This document shows, in pieces, positions 1 through 4,256 of a stretch of 26,059 bases of DNA. The stretch comes from a virus, in the IMG/VR virus record IMGVR_UViG_3300017708_000414, positions 1 through 26,059 of that record, one strand, 5' to 3'. The translations under genes were made by a program, and so were the position numbers. The first letter of the stretch is position 1; each line of letters starts with the position of its first letter. Under the pieces are notes generated by a model. That model was not told the origin of the DNA and ran no database searches. It worked only from the letters and a program-made list of their open reading frames with translations.

Positions 1-143
1 CCGTTCACAACCTTCATTGCTTTTGACCTGGCGGGTCGCAAGACGCCCTTTTGGAAAAAAGTGTAGTAATCTGGGGTGCTTGGGTTGCTGTGATGGTAGT
101 AACCCTTCTTGTGCGCCCAGCTTAGATCGTTATCTAACCCCAT
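1..143 (-). CDS. Partial leftward gene of unknown function (5' end only)
   Basis: An open frame starts with ATG at 143 and reads leftward for 47 codons without a stop before leaving the window. A strong ribosome binding site, GGAGG, lies 7 bases before the ATG, which supports this start. The visible N-terminus is rich in Tyr, His, Lys and Ser, with a cluster of aromatic residues around residues 15-30 (GYYHH, PDYYTFF), and shows no motif I recognise. The gene diverges from the HTH gene at 216, and the 72 bases between them hold an inverted repeat that could control both. The good SD and open frame make it likely to be real; the function cannot be judged from this fragment. Confidence 0.62.
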   Translation of the reverse strand, partial: MGLDNDLSWAHKKGYYHHSNPSTPDYYTFFQKGVLRPARSKAMKVVN

Positions 144-158
144 GTCGTTACCTCCGTG

Positions 159-187
159 TTGACATCTTCTGTCTATTACTATTTAAC
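159..187 (+). promoter_or_regulatory. Candidate rightward promoter with operator-like inverted repeat
   Basis: A perfect TTGACA (159-164) is followed after 17 bases by TTTAAC (182-187), a weak -10 match, 29 bases ahead of the ATG at 216. The TTGACA is also the left arm of TTGACA-N5-TGTCTA (159-175), an inverted repeat with one mismatch. The same pattern occurs at 3177-3193 in the other divergent region. A protein bound here would cover the -35 element. The -35 and the repeat are seen directly; promoter activity is inferred. Confidence 0.5.
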
Positions 188-215
188 AGCACGAGACAAT
201 GCAAGGGGAAATTTT

Positions 216-419
216 ATGCAATTGGACGATTGGCGAAAAAAGAAGAATCTAAGCTATGTGCAGCTTGCTAAGAAACTTGGCGCAAGCCATGCAACGGTCG
301 TGCGCCGGTGGTGCTTGCCAGCGGATCACAAGGATAAGATGATCCCTTCACCGAAGTTTATGCGTATCATAAGCGAAAGCTCTCTTGGCGAGGTGTCACC
401 TAATGACTTTTACAAGTAG
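216..419 (+). CDS. Small Cro/XRE-like helix-turn-helix protein
   Basis: This 67-residue basic protein is a likely DNA-binding regulator. Residues 12-32 fit the lambda-repressor-type helix-turn-helix: a helix LSYVQLAKKLG, a turn around AS, then a recognition helix HATVVRRW. The frame is open further upstream (from 156), but ATG 216 is preceded by AAGGGGA about 6 bases away, so I chose it. The size is that of a Cro-like protein rather than a full CI repressor; there is no dimerisation or cleavage domain. It is the first gene after the divergent region carrying the TTGACA-N5-TGTCTA repeat, so autoregulation through that site is a natural hypothesis. Its 3' end overlaps the RuvC-like gene by 17 bases, implying translational coupling. 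Confidence 0.75.
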   Translation: MQLDDWRKKKNLSYVQLAKKLGASHATVVRRWCLPADHKDKMIPSPKFMRIISESSLGEVSPNDFYK

Positions 420-867
420 CGTCACGATCGGGATTGACTGCGGTTATCGCACCGGCGGCGTTGCGCTTATTAGTGAGGGCTGGGCAGAGGTGCATGATTT
501 GCCAGTGTACAGCGAGGGCGGTGTTGATGTGCGGGCATTGCTCGACATCATCGAGAGCGTTGAAAGTGTAAAGCACATTTACATCGAGGCTCAACAGGCC
601 ATGCCCCGCCAGGGTGTAGTGTCAGTATTCAAGCTAGGATATGGCTTTGCGCAGATAATGACCACGGCGGCTTTGTCCGGCAAGCCATACACTGCGATCA
701 GGCCTGCGGTCTGGAAAAAGTCAATGAACCTGCCGAAAGACAAGGATAGCGCGCGGCGCATGGCGCAACAGTGGTTCCCAGATTTATCCTCTCAGCTAAA
801 GCGAAAGAAGGATGAACATAGGGCGGAAGCCCTACTAATCGCCCTCTATGGGCAAGGCAAAACATAA
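403..867 (+). CDS. RuvC-like Holliday junction resolvase
   Basis: The 154-residue product has the layout of phage RuvC-type crossover junction endonucleases, which cut four-way DNA junctions and, in phages, resolve branched DNA during replication and before packaging. The acidic active-site residues expected of the RNase H-like fold are present: Asp12 in GIDCG, Glu62 in YIEAQQAM, and a C-terminal group in KKDEHRAEALLIA (Asp137, Glu138, Glu142). The segment PAVWKKSMNL followed by DKDSARRMAQQWFP is typical of the family. An upstream TTG at 385 would add six residues; I prefer ATG 403 because AGGTG lies 7 bases ahead of it. It overlaps the HTH gene and lies in the same operon. Confidence 0.88.
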   Translation: MTFTSSVTIGIDCGYRTGGVALISEGWAEVHDLPVYSEGGVDVRALLDIIESVESVKHIYIEAQQAMPRQGVVSVFKLGYGFAQIMTTAALSGKPYTAIRPAVWKKSMNLPKDKDSARRMAQQWFPDLSSQLKRKKDEHRAEALLIALYGQGKT

Positions 868-884
868 AAACGAAAGGTAACAAC

Positions 885-1178
885 ATGGGTTATACAAGCG
901 AAGGTATCGGATACCAATCAACAGAGACCAGCCGCCAGGCGATCAACGCAGAGCATCTGCTTACGGTTCGAGCAAAGGTGCTGCGTTTTCTGCGCATGGT
1001 TCCGCAATCAATGACAACAGAACAGATCTCGGAAGCTTTAGAGATCCCTTATGTCTCGGTGCAGCCGCGTCTAAGCGAGCTAAAGAATGACAACCTGGTT
1101 AAGATCTCTGAGGATCGAGGCCAGACTAAGTATGGTAAGACATGCGTGAAGTGGCGGGCGGTCGTTGGCAAAGCGTAA
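885..1178 (+). CDS. Winged helix-turn-helix protein
   Basis: This 97-residue protein contains a winged-helix DNA-binding fold over about residues 27-85. A first helix (RAKVLRFLRMVP) is followed by MTTEQISEALEIPYVSVQPRLSELKNDNLV, which matches the helix-turn-helix of MarR/ArsR-like and other wHTH proteins, and then a basic wing (ISEDRGQTKYGKTC). Residues 1-25 look disordered. AAAGG lies upstream of the ATG at a normal distance. The gap from the RuvC-like gene is 17 bases and the next gene overlaps, so it is in the same operon. It is the second candidate regulator in the early region and could act on the palindromes at 159 and 3177. Specificity cannot be read from the sequence. Confidence 0.72.
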   Translation: MGYTSEGIGYQSTETSRQAINAEHLLTVRAKVLRFLRMVPQSMTTEQISEALEIPYVSVQPRLSELKNDNLVKISEDRGQTKYGKTCVKWRAVVGKA

Positions 1179-1362
1179 GCCCCGGCCTGTCTCATGCCTG
1201 ACATGCGGGCGTCAGCACGACTACAACCTGGACGGATGGGTGATCCTGGGCGATGGTAAAACCCTAATCTGTAGCAGCCAGGAGAGTTGCTGGCGTCCGA
1301 TTTACGAGCGCAGCCTGGAGAAGATCCGGGCTGCAAAACCGCAGCGAAAGAAGCTTTATTAG
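1165..1362 (+). CDS. Small Cys-pair (zinc-ribbon-like) protein
   Basis: This 65-residue basic protein has two cysteine pairs, CLTC near residues 11-14 and a later C-x6-C (CSSQESC near residues 36-42), the spacing expected of a zinc-binding knuckle or ribbon. The C-terminus is a run of Lys and Arg, suiting nucleic-acid binding. The start is an uncommon TTG at 1165, overlapping the preceding gene by 14 bases; GGCGG a few bases upstream could be the binding site, and no in-frame ATG follows that would keep both Cys pairs. No family is recognised. Overlap with its neighbour and the conserved-looking Cys spacing favour a real gene. Confidence 0.6.
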   Translation: MAKRKPRPVSCLTCGRQHDYNLDGWVILGDGKTLICSSQESCWRPIYERSLEKIRAAKPQRKKLY

Positions 1363-1377
1363 AAAGGGGGTTGACGG

Positions 1378-1740
1378 ATGCGCAAACGGCTGTACTCTAA
1401 CGAGAGCCCGCCAGGGCGAAATAACAGTATAGTTAATAACTATAAAGTTAATAACAGTGAAGTTAATAACAACACAGCAGTAAATAACTCTATTAATAAC
1501 TATAACATTATAGCTATAAAGCGGATGCTCACCAAAATGTCACCGCAGTACAAAGCAGCTGGAAAGGCTGCGCGGGCCGATCCTTTGGCGTTTCGTATGC
1601 AAAAAACTATCAGGCTGCTGCGCAAAAAGTTAAGCCATCAAAACTTTCTTGAGGCTGTAAAGCACCTGGACCAACTACCACCAATGGAGCAGGCTCAGTT
1701 CTGCCAACAAATTGAGGATTACTATGAACGCGAAGTTTGA
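1378..1740 (+). CDS. Asn-rich hypothetical protein carrying tandem VNN repeats
   Basis: The 120-residue product begins with a basic stretch, then has a strikingly Asn-rich segment (about residues 15-43) in which VNN or INN recurs every 4-6 residues. The C-terminal 75 residues are basic and helical (MQKTIRLLRKKLSHQNFLEAVKHLDQLPPMEQAQFC) and could bind nucleic acid or a protein partner. AGGGGG precedes the ATG. The DNA under the Asn-rich part consists of repeated GTTAATAAC boxes, so the repeats may matter at DNA level as much as in the protein. The gene ends 17 bases inside the DUF3310 gene. I do not recognise the family; one speculative reading is an origin-associated replication protein whose binding sites lie within its own gene. 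Confidence 0.6.
   Translation: MRKRLYSNESPPGRNNSIVNNYKVNNSEVNNNTAVNNSINNYNIIAIKRMLTKMSPQYKAAGKAARADPLAFRMQKTIRLLRKKLSHQNFLEAVKHLDQLPPMEQAQFCQQIEDYYEREV
1432..1500. repeat. Tandem palindromic GTTAATAAC boxes (iteron-like)
   Basis: GTTAATAAC occurs exactly at 1432-1440, 1447-1455 and 1462-1470, with one-base variants at 1480-1488 (GTAAATAAC) and 1492-1500 (ATTAATAAC). Start-to-start spacings are 15, 15, 18 and 12 bases. Each exact box is an odd palindrome (GTTA-A-TAAC). A perfect 12-bp palindrome, TTATAGCTATAA, follows at 1508-1519. The stretch 1420-1520 is much more AT-rich than its surroundings. It lies in coding sequence, and spacings are multiples of three because it encodes VNN/INN. It resembles replication-origin iterons or multiple operator sites; function is inferred only. 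Confidence 0.6.
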
Positions 1741-1972
1741 CCCTGTTGACCAGCCAAAGCACTACGCAAGCTCTTCGATTGAGTGCATCGACGCAATGGC
1801 TGCGATGGTTGAGGGATCTGCATCTGATTTGCCAACAGATTTGCATGACGGGTATTGCTGGCAAAATGCTTTCAAGTACCTTTGGCGTTGGAAAAGCAAG
1901 AACGGCGTCGAGGATCTGCGCAAGTGCAGGTATTACCTTGATCGTTTAATTAGCCGTTTAGAAGAGCGGTAG
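1724..1972 (+). CDS. DUF3310 family protein (T7 gp1.7-like)
   Basis: The 82-residue protein matches the DUF3310 pattern: an N-terminal VDQPKHYASSSIECIDAM and a C-terminal YCWQNAFKYLWRWKSKNGVEDLRKCRYYLDRLI, both hallmark segments of this small phage family. T7 gp1.7, which carries this domain, is a nucleotide kinase acting on dTMP and dGMP. This protein is much shorter than gp1.7 and consists of little more than the DUF3310 core, so kinase activity is uncertain. ATG 1724 was chosen over an upstream TTG at 1712 because GAGG lies 6 bases before it. It overlaps the Asn-rich gene by 17 bases and is the last gene of the rightward early cluster; 24 bases further on lies the leftward terminator. Confidence 0.85.
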   Translation: MNAKFDPVDQPKHYASSSIECIDAMAAMVEGSASDLPTDLHDGYCWQNAFKYLWRWKSKNGVEDLRKCRYYLDRLISRLEER

Positions 1973-1996
1973 CTGCGTTTAGCTATGTCGGGTCAT

Positions 1997-2029
1997 AAAA
2001 AAGAGAGAGCAGCATCTAGCGGCTCTCTC
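1997..2029 (-). terminator. Rho-independent terminator for the leftward small-gene cluster
   Basis: Read on the minus strand, an 8-bp perfect stem (GAGAGAGC at 2029-2022 pairing with GCTCTCTC at 2010-2003) with an 11-base loop is followed directly by six T residues (2002-1997). It lies 28 bases beyond the stop of the last leftward gene. On the plus strand the hairpin has no T tract, so it should act mainly on leftward transcripts. Confidence 0.8.
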
Positions 2030-2057
2030 CGTGGCTCTCAGGCATGTTTTAGGGTTA

Positions 2058-2147
2058 TTATTGGAACAGGAATGGAATGAACAGCAATCCGTAGCCAATT
2101 CCGAACAGGCACAACACGCCGATCAGGTCTCCTATGATCTCTTTCAT
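2058..2147 (-). CDS. 29-residue membrane peptide
   Basis: This very short gene starts at ATG 2147, one base beyond the stop of the preceding leftward gene, with GGGAGAAG placed as a ribosome binding site. The peptide has a short polar start (MKEIIGD) and then about 20 hydrophobic residues (LIGVLCLFGIGYGLLFIPFLF) ending in Gln, which predicts one transmembrane helix. It is followed by two stop codons (TAA TAA) and then the leftward terminator, so it is the last gene of that unit. Small single-span peptides in phages can be lysis, superinfection-exclusion or host-inhibitor proteins; nothing in the sequence decides between these. Confidence 0.6.
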   Translation of the reverse strand: MKEIIGDLIGVLCLFGIGYGLLFIPFLFQ

Positions 2148-2148
2148 T

Positions 2149-2340
2149 TTACTTCTCCCACATTAAAAGAACTTTGCCGATCGCCTTGGTGGCTTTACCT
2201 GCCATGCCTGGGCTGCCGATTAGCTTCTGGATAAAGAACTCTTCCAGATCTTCCACGCTGTCAAAGTCCCACTTGAAGACCTTAACGCCGTACTCGTTGT
2301 CAAACTTTGTTAATTCATACTGCATGGCTGTATTAAACAT
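2149..2340 (-). CDS. Small hypothetical protein, leftward cluster
   Basis: The likely product is 63 residues from ATG 2340, which overlaps the stop of the upstream gene by 8 bases, a sign of translational coupling; no clear Shine-Dalgarno is seen there. A TTG at 2355 and an ATG at 2325 are alternatives. The N-terminal half is acidic and aromatic (YGVKVFKWDFDSVEDLEEFF) and looks like a small alpha/beta unit; the C-terminal half is basic (GKATKAIGKVLLMWEK). I recognise no family. It is the fourth gene of a five-gene leftward unit and ends one base before the membrane peptide gene. Confidence 0.6.
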   Translation of the reverse strand: MFNTAMQYELTKFDNEYGVKVFKWDFDSVEDLEEFFIQKLIGSPGMAGKATKAIGKVLLMWEK

Positions 2341-2608
2341 AACTGATCTGAACAAACTTAACCTGGGGCAAGCCTGGGATCATGCTGCTATATTCGTAGA
2401 TGTCTTCCATGCCGTTGAAGTGGCCGTATTGGTAAGGCATACAAATGTCGCTGATCTTTTCCTTGTTGGCCAAGTCAGACTCGTCGCAATAGATCCGCAC
2501 ACCGTTGCACATAGACGCGCTAAAACTGCTGACGCTGGCTTTGAACCCAGCCGCTTTCATCTTCGCTTTGATCTGGGCCGCTGCCTGTGCTTGTATTGAT
2601 TTCGCCAT
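2333..2608 (-). CDS. LPD29-like small protein
   Basis: The 91-residue product resembles the LPD29 domain (large polyvalent protein-associated domain 29): a helical start (AAAQIKAKMKAAGFKASVSSFS), a strand with VRIYCDESD, and the tail YQYGHFNGMEDIYEYSS...LPQVKFV, the most typical part. LPD29 domains are known from phage and plasmid polyvalent proteins and beside ArdC-like anti-restriction genes; their biochemical role is not settled to my knowledge. Here the domain stands alone. A strong AGGAGG lies 8 bases before ATG 2608, which fixes the start in preference to an upstream in-frame codon. The family assignment is from remembered sequence pattern and needs a profile search. Confidence 0.65.
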   Translation of the reverse strand: MAKSIQAQAAAQIKAKMKAAGFKASVSSFSASMCNGVRIYCDESDLANKEKISDICMPYQYGHFNGMEDIYEYSSMIPGLPQVKFVQISYV

Positions 2609-2619
2609 GTTCTTTCCTC

Positions 2620-2820
2620 CTAACAAATCCGCATTACTTGACCGGCTTTCGCCGCATCGCTCCAGGCTTGCTGACCAGCCTCGTCACCAGACTGAACCAA
2701 AGCCAACAAGCTTTTCTCGAAGATAATATCCTCGATGTCAGTCTGCCGCTCACCAGCCTGGCTGTTGCTGCCGTTGTCGAACAAATCAAACATAGCAGCA
2801 TCTTTTTGTATCTTAGCCAT
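2620..2820 (-). CDS. Small acidic hypothetical protein, leftward cluster
   Basis: A 66-residue protein begins at ATG 2820 with GAGGAG about 8 bases upstream. It is moderately acidic and predicted mostly helical (EDIIFEKSLLALVQSGDEAGQQAWSDAAKAG), with no membrane segment or Cys/His cluster. Its stop codon TAG is embedded in the AGGAGG ribosome binding site of the LPD29-like gene, so the two are tightly packed. A competing frame from 2825 to 2634 lacks its own binding site and is a shadow. No family is recognised. Confidence 0.65.
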   Translation of the reverse strand: MAKIQKDAAMFDLFDNGSNSQAGERQTDIEDIIFEKSLLALVQSGDEAGQQAWSDAAKAGQVMRIC

Positions 2821-2870
2821 CCCAATCTCCTCTTGGTTTAGTGATGCGCCCCGAAAGACGCACTGCTAAA

Positions 2871-3128
2871 TCAAGCCTCGCAAACACCCAAAACGCCAGG
2901 GTTGATCCATTCGGCCATCAAGCCATACTTGTCCAAGATCTTGTTGATCTTGTTGTTAACGCCGAAGTCATCTGCGCCACCTGGGAACTCGTTGTAATAG
3001 TCAGCCCAGCAAACAGGGTAATTCTTTTCGCCGCTGATAACGAACTCGTCAGGATCATCCCAACCTTCGATAACAGGACAACCGATCTTCTCTAAAGCGT
3101 TAAAGGCTTTCTGGAACTGCTGTTTCAT
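2871..3128 (-). CDS. Small acidic hypothetical protein, first gene of leftward cluster
   Basis: The 85-residue protein starts at ATG 3128 with AAGGAGA as a strong binding site 6-7 bases before it. It is acidic, with aromatic patches (EGWDDPDEF, WADYYNEF) and a C-terminus INKILDKYGLMAEWINPGVLGV of a kind seen in small uncharacterised phage proteins. It is the first gene behind the strong leftward promoter at 3165-3193 and is probably the most highly expressed of the cluster. Small acidic proteins expressed first from a strong promoter are often host-takeover or anti-defence proteins (DNA mimics such as Ocr are a precedent), but no such activity can be shown here. About 50 bases separate it from the next gene, with a weak 6-bp hairpin (2845-2862). 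Confidence 0.68.
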   Translation of the reverse strand: MKQQFQKAFNALEKIGCPVIEGWDDPDEFVISGEKNYPVCWADYYNEFPGGADDFGVNNKINKILDKYGLMAEWINPGVLGVCEA

Positions 3129-3164
3129 TGTTTGTCTCCTTGTTTTGTTACCTCTTACAAGACC

Positions 3165-3193
3165 TATATAATGACCTTGACAGATGCTGTCAA
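3165..3193 (-). promoter_or_regulatory. Strong leftward sigma70-type promoter
   Basis: On the minus strand a perfect TTGACA (3193-3188) is separated by exactly 17 bases from TATATA (3170-3165), which is close to consensus. The promoter lies 37 bases ahead of ATG 3128 and faces the leftward cluster. It implies transcription by host RNA polymerase. Confidence 0.78.
3177..3193. promoter_or_regulatory. Perfect operator-like palindrome over the leftward -35 box
   Basis: TTGACAG-ATG-CTGTCAA is a perfect inverted repeat with 7-bp arms. Its right arm is the -35 box of the leftward promoter, so a bound dimer would block it. The repeat shares its TTGACA-N5-TGTC(A/T)A layout with 159-175. The 216 HTH protein or the 885 winged-helix protein are candidate ligands by position only. 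Confidence 0.6.
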
Positions 3194-3205
3194 TAGGTAG
3201 GGAAG

Positions 3206-3230
3206 AAAAAAATTACGGCCTTCGGCCTAA
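3206..3230 (-). terminator. Leftward rho-independent terminator
   Basis: On the minus strand GGCC-GAA-GGCC, extended by TTA/TAA pairing around one bulged base, is followed by a run of seven T residues (3212-3206). It would stop leftward transcripts that enter from the packaging side before they reach the leftward promoter. The stem is short, so efficiency is uncertain. Confidence 0.55.
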
Positions 3231-3244
3231 CAATGCAGCCAAGC

Positions 3245-3273
3245 TTGATTAAGTGACCTACCTGGTCTAGTAT
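3245..3273 (+). promoter_or_regulatory. Candidate rightward promoter ahead of the packaging operon
   Basis: TTGATT (3245-3250), a 17-base spacer and TAGTAT (3268-3273) each match the sigma70 elements at four of six positions. Transcription would start near 3280, just ahead of a rightward terminator hairpin at 3310-3335. A GAGCG-TACT-CGCTC hairpin lies at 3275-3288. Inference from weak matches only. Confidence 0.38.
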
Positions 3274-3309
3274 GAGCGTACTCGCTCCACCTGTGAGTTA
3301 CCTCAACTA

Positions 3310-3335
3310 GCTCCGCCTTCGGGCGGGGCGCTTTT
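3310..3335 (+). terminator. UUCG-loop terminator or attenuator before terS
   Basis: GCTCCGCC and GGCGGGGC form an 8-bp stem (one G-T wobble) closed by a TTCG tetraloop, followed by GC and four T residues. It lies 14 bases upstream of the small terminase start, so it sits inside the leader of the late operon. It may cap an upstream transcript or act as an attenuator that late transcription must overcome. Confidence 0.6.
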
Positions 3336-3349
3336 ACTAGGAAGCAACA

Positions 3350-3808
3350 ATGCCAGCAAAGAAGGTCACAGTCCAAGTTATGCAAAAGATCTGCGATCGA
3401 CTGGCAGAAGGTGAGACCCTGGTAGAGATAGCCAAGGACGAGAGCTTGCCATCTTATCGCACGATCACGCGATCCGTGCAGGACAGCGACGAAATGTGGG
3501 AGATGTACCGCAAGGGCAGGATACTCCAGGCTGAATACTATGCAGACAAGCTGAACGGATTAGCAATGTCTCCGCTGCCCGAGAACGTAGACCCGCGCCA
3601 GCTCAATGCAGAGGTTCAACGCAGACGCCTAGAGATAGACACGCTCAAATGGACAAGCGCACGAAACCAGCCATTCGGCATCAGAGACAAGAAAGAAGAC
3701 CAACCACAAAACGCAGGCTTCACAATCAGCTGGGCAGGTAATGACCTGGAAGTATCACCAGCAGATCAGGCGATGAAGGCAGGCGAGAAGGAAGTGGTGA
3801 AGCATTGA
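3350..3808 (+). CDS. Terminase small subunit (putative)
   Basis: The 152-residue protein has the size and arrangement of phage small terminase subunits, which bind the packaging site and hand the DNA to TerL. Residues 5-40 form a helix-turn-helix-like unit (VMQKICDRLAEGETLVEIAKDESLPSYRTITRSV) of the type found in TerS. The middle, about residues 50-105, is helical and charged and ends with RLEIDTLKWTSARNQPFGIRDK, a segment typical of many TerS proteins just after their oligomerisation region. The C-terminus is Glu/Lys rich, likely the TerL contact. AGGA lies 8 bases before the ATG. It precedes the large terminase with a 271-base non-coding gap, unlike the tight spacing elsewhere. Confidence 0.8.
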   Translation: MPAKKVTVQVMQKICDRLAEGETLVEIAKDESLPSYRTITRSVQDSDEMWEMYRKGRILQAEYYADKLNGLAMSPLPENVDPRQLNAEVQRRRLEIDTLKWTSARNQPFGIRDKKEDQPQNAGFTISWAGNDLEVSPADQAMKAGEKEVVKH

Positions 3809-3913
3809 GGAACGGGGTGAAGAACGATCGACCTTACATCCTGCGTGTCCGAGCTACGCGCGCGAGGAGCCCGATCGGCGCATCAAGCGGAACAGCTAAA
3901 ACGCATAATAGCC

Positions 3914-3977
3914 ATTATGTTAAATTTTTGCAGGATCTGCCTGGCGCGGCCCTGGTCCAGCGGTATTATGTTAAATT
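3914..3977. repeat. 13-bp direct repeat ATTATGTTAAATT, 51 bp apart
   Basis: ATTATGTTAAATT occurs at 3914-3926 and 3965-3977, and similarity continues for several more bases (TTTTGCA against CTGGCA). The first copy overlaps the right arm of the inverted repeat at 3904-3919. Two copies five helical turns apart would suit cooperative binding of one protein, for example TerS or a transcription factor. Confidence 0.55.
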
Positions 3978-3990
3978 CTGGCAATGCCGA

Positions 3991-4016
3991 CCCCCCACCC
4001 TCCCCCAAAACCGCCC
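3991..4016 (-). other. G-quadruplex-forming motif on the minus strand
   Basis: The plus strand has C runs of 6, 3, 5 and 3 separated by 1, 1 and 7 bases. On the minus strand this satisfies G3+N1-7 repeated four times. It lies directly upstream of an AT-rich -10-like element and the start of the TerL gene pair. Formation in vivo is unproven. Confidence 0.45.
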
Positions 4017-4032
4017 GCACTTTCTACCTATA

Positions 4033-4038
4033 TATAAT
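4033..4038 (+). promoter_or_regulatory. TATAAT -10-like element upstream of the terL gene pair
   Basis: A consensus TATAAT within TATATATAATAC lies 42 bases before the ATG at 4080. No acceptable -35 is found 16-18 bases upstream, where the sequence is C-rich, so it would need an activator or a phage-modified polymerase. Confidence 0.3.
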
Positions 4039-4079
4039 ACCTGCCCATATAGTACCCTCACACACTCTGAGAGCCCTGT

Positions 4080-4256
4080 ATGAACCACGATAGCCTAGCC
4101 CTCATGTCTCACATCAACGTGCTACGAGAGGGCGTTGTAGGCGGCTCTACGGAGGCCTCACGGCTTGAGAGTGCTGTGTTGCTTATAGACATTTACGAGC
4201 AGATCTTGGAGAAGCTTGAGATAGTTGATTTCCCTGAGCCGGAGGTTAGGCACTGA
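4080..4256 (+). CDS. 58-residue hypothetical protein coupled to TerL
   Basis: An open frame from ATG 4080 to TGA 4256 encodes 58 residues. The stop overlaps the TerL start as TGATG, a strong sign of translational coupling, and the GGAGG that serves TerL lies inside this gene. The protein is acidic and helical (EASRLESAVLLIDIYEQILEKLEIV, likely a two-helix hairpin). No ribosome binding site is obvious at 4080; an internal ATG (residue 9) is an alternative. Small genes directly ahead of terL in podoviruses are often uncharacterised virion or packaging accessory genes; I cannot name this one. Confidence 0.6.
   Translation: MNHDSLALMSHINVLREGVVGGSTEASRLESAVLLIDIYEQILEKLEIVDFPEPEVRH

Larger units (their letters stand above)
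3809..4079. other. Structured non-coding gap between terS and the terL operon
   Basis: I see no convincing gene in these 271 bases; the open frames present are Pro/Arg rich and lack ribosome binding sites. The gap contains an inverted repeat CATAAT-AGCC-ATTATG (3904-3919), a 13-bp direct repeat (3914 and 3965), a C-rich tract (3991-4016) whose minus strand fits a G-quadruplex pattern, and an AT-rich TATATATAATA element (4029-4039). Candidate roles are packaging recognition site, late promoter or regulatory leader. Confidence 0.5.

Noticed and set aside
17-271. Rightward 84-codon frame at the left edge
   Set aside because: It crosses the divergent control region, lacks a ribosome binding site and gives a Cys/Leu-rich random-looking product; the opposite-strand frame from 143 has a strong binding site.
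1420-1520. CRISPR array
   Set aside because: The repeats are 9 bp with 3-9 bp between them and lie in a coding frame; CRISPR repeats and spacers are far longer.
2031-2599. Rightward frames at 2031-2234 and 2174-2599 over the leftward cluster
   Set aside because: They lack ribosome binding sites and oppose well-signalled leftward genes and a leftward terminator.
3230-3310. tRNA gene in the control region
   Set aside because: There are short hairpins and CCTGTGAG-like stretches, but no T-arm consensus, no cloverleaf and no plausible acceptor stem on either strand.
3805-4093. Two overlapping rightward frames (3805-4083 and 3845-4093) between terS and terL
   Set aside because: Both products are Pro/Arg rich, start codons are poor, there is no ribosome binding site, and the only internal repeat in each comes from the 13-bp DNA repeat. 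The segment reads better as regulatory DNA.
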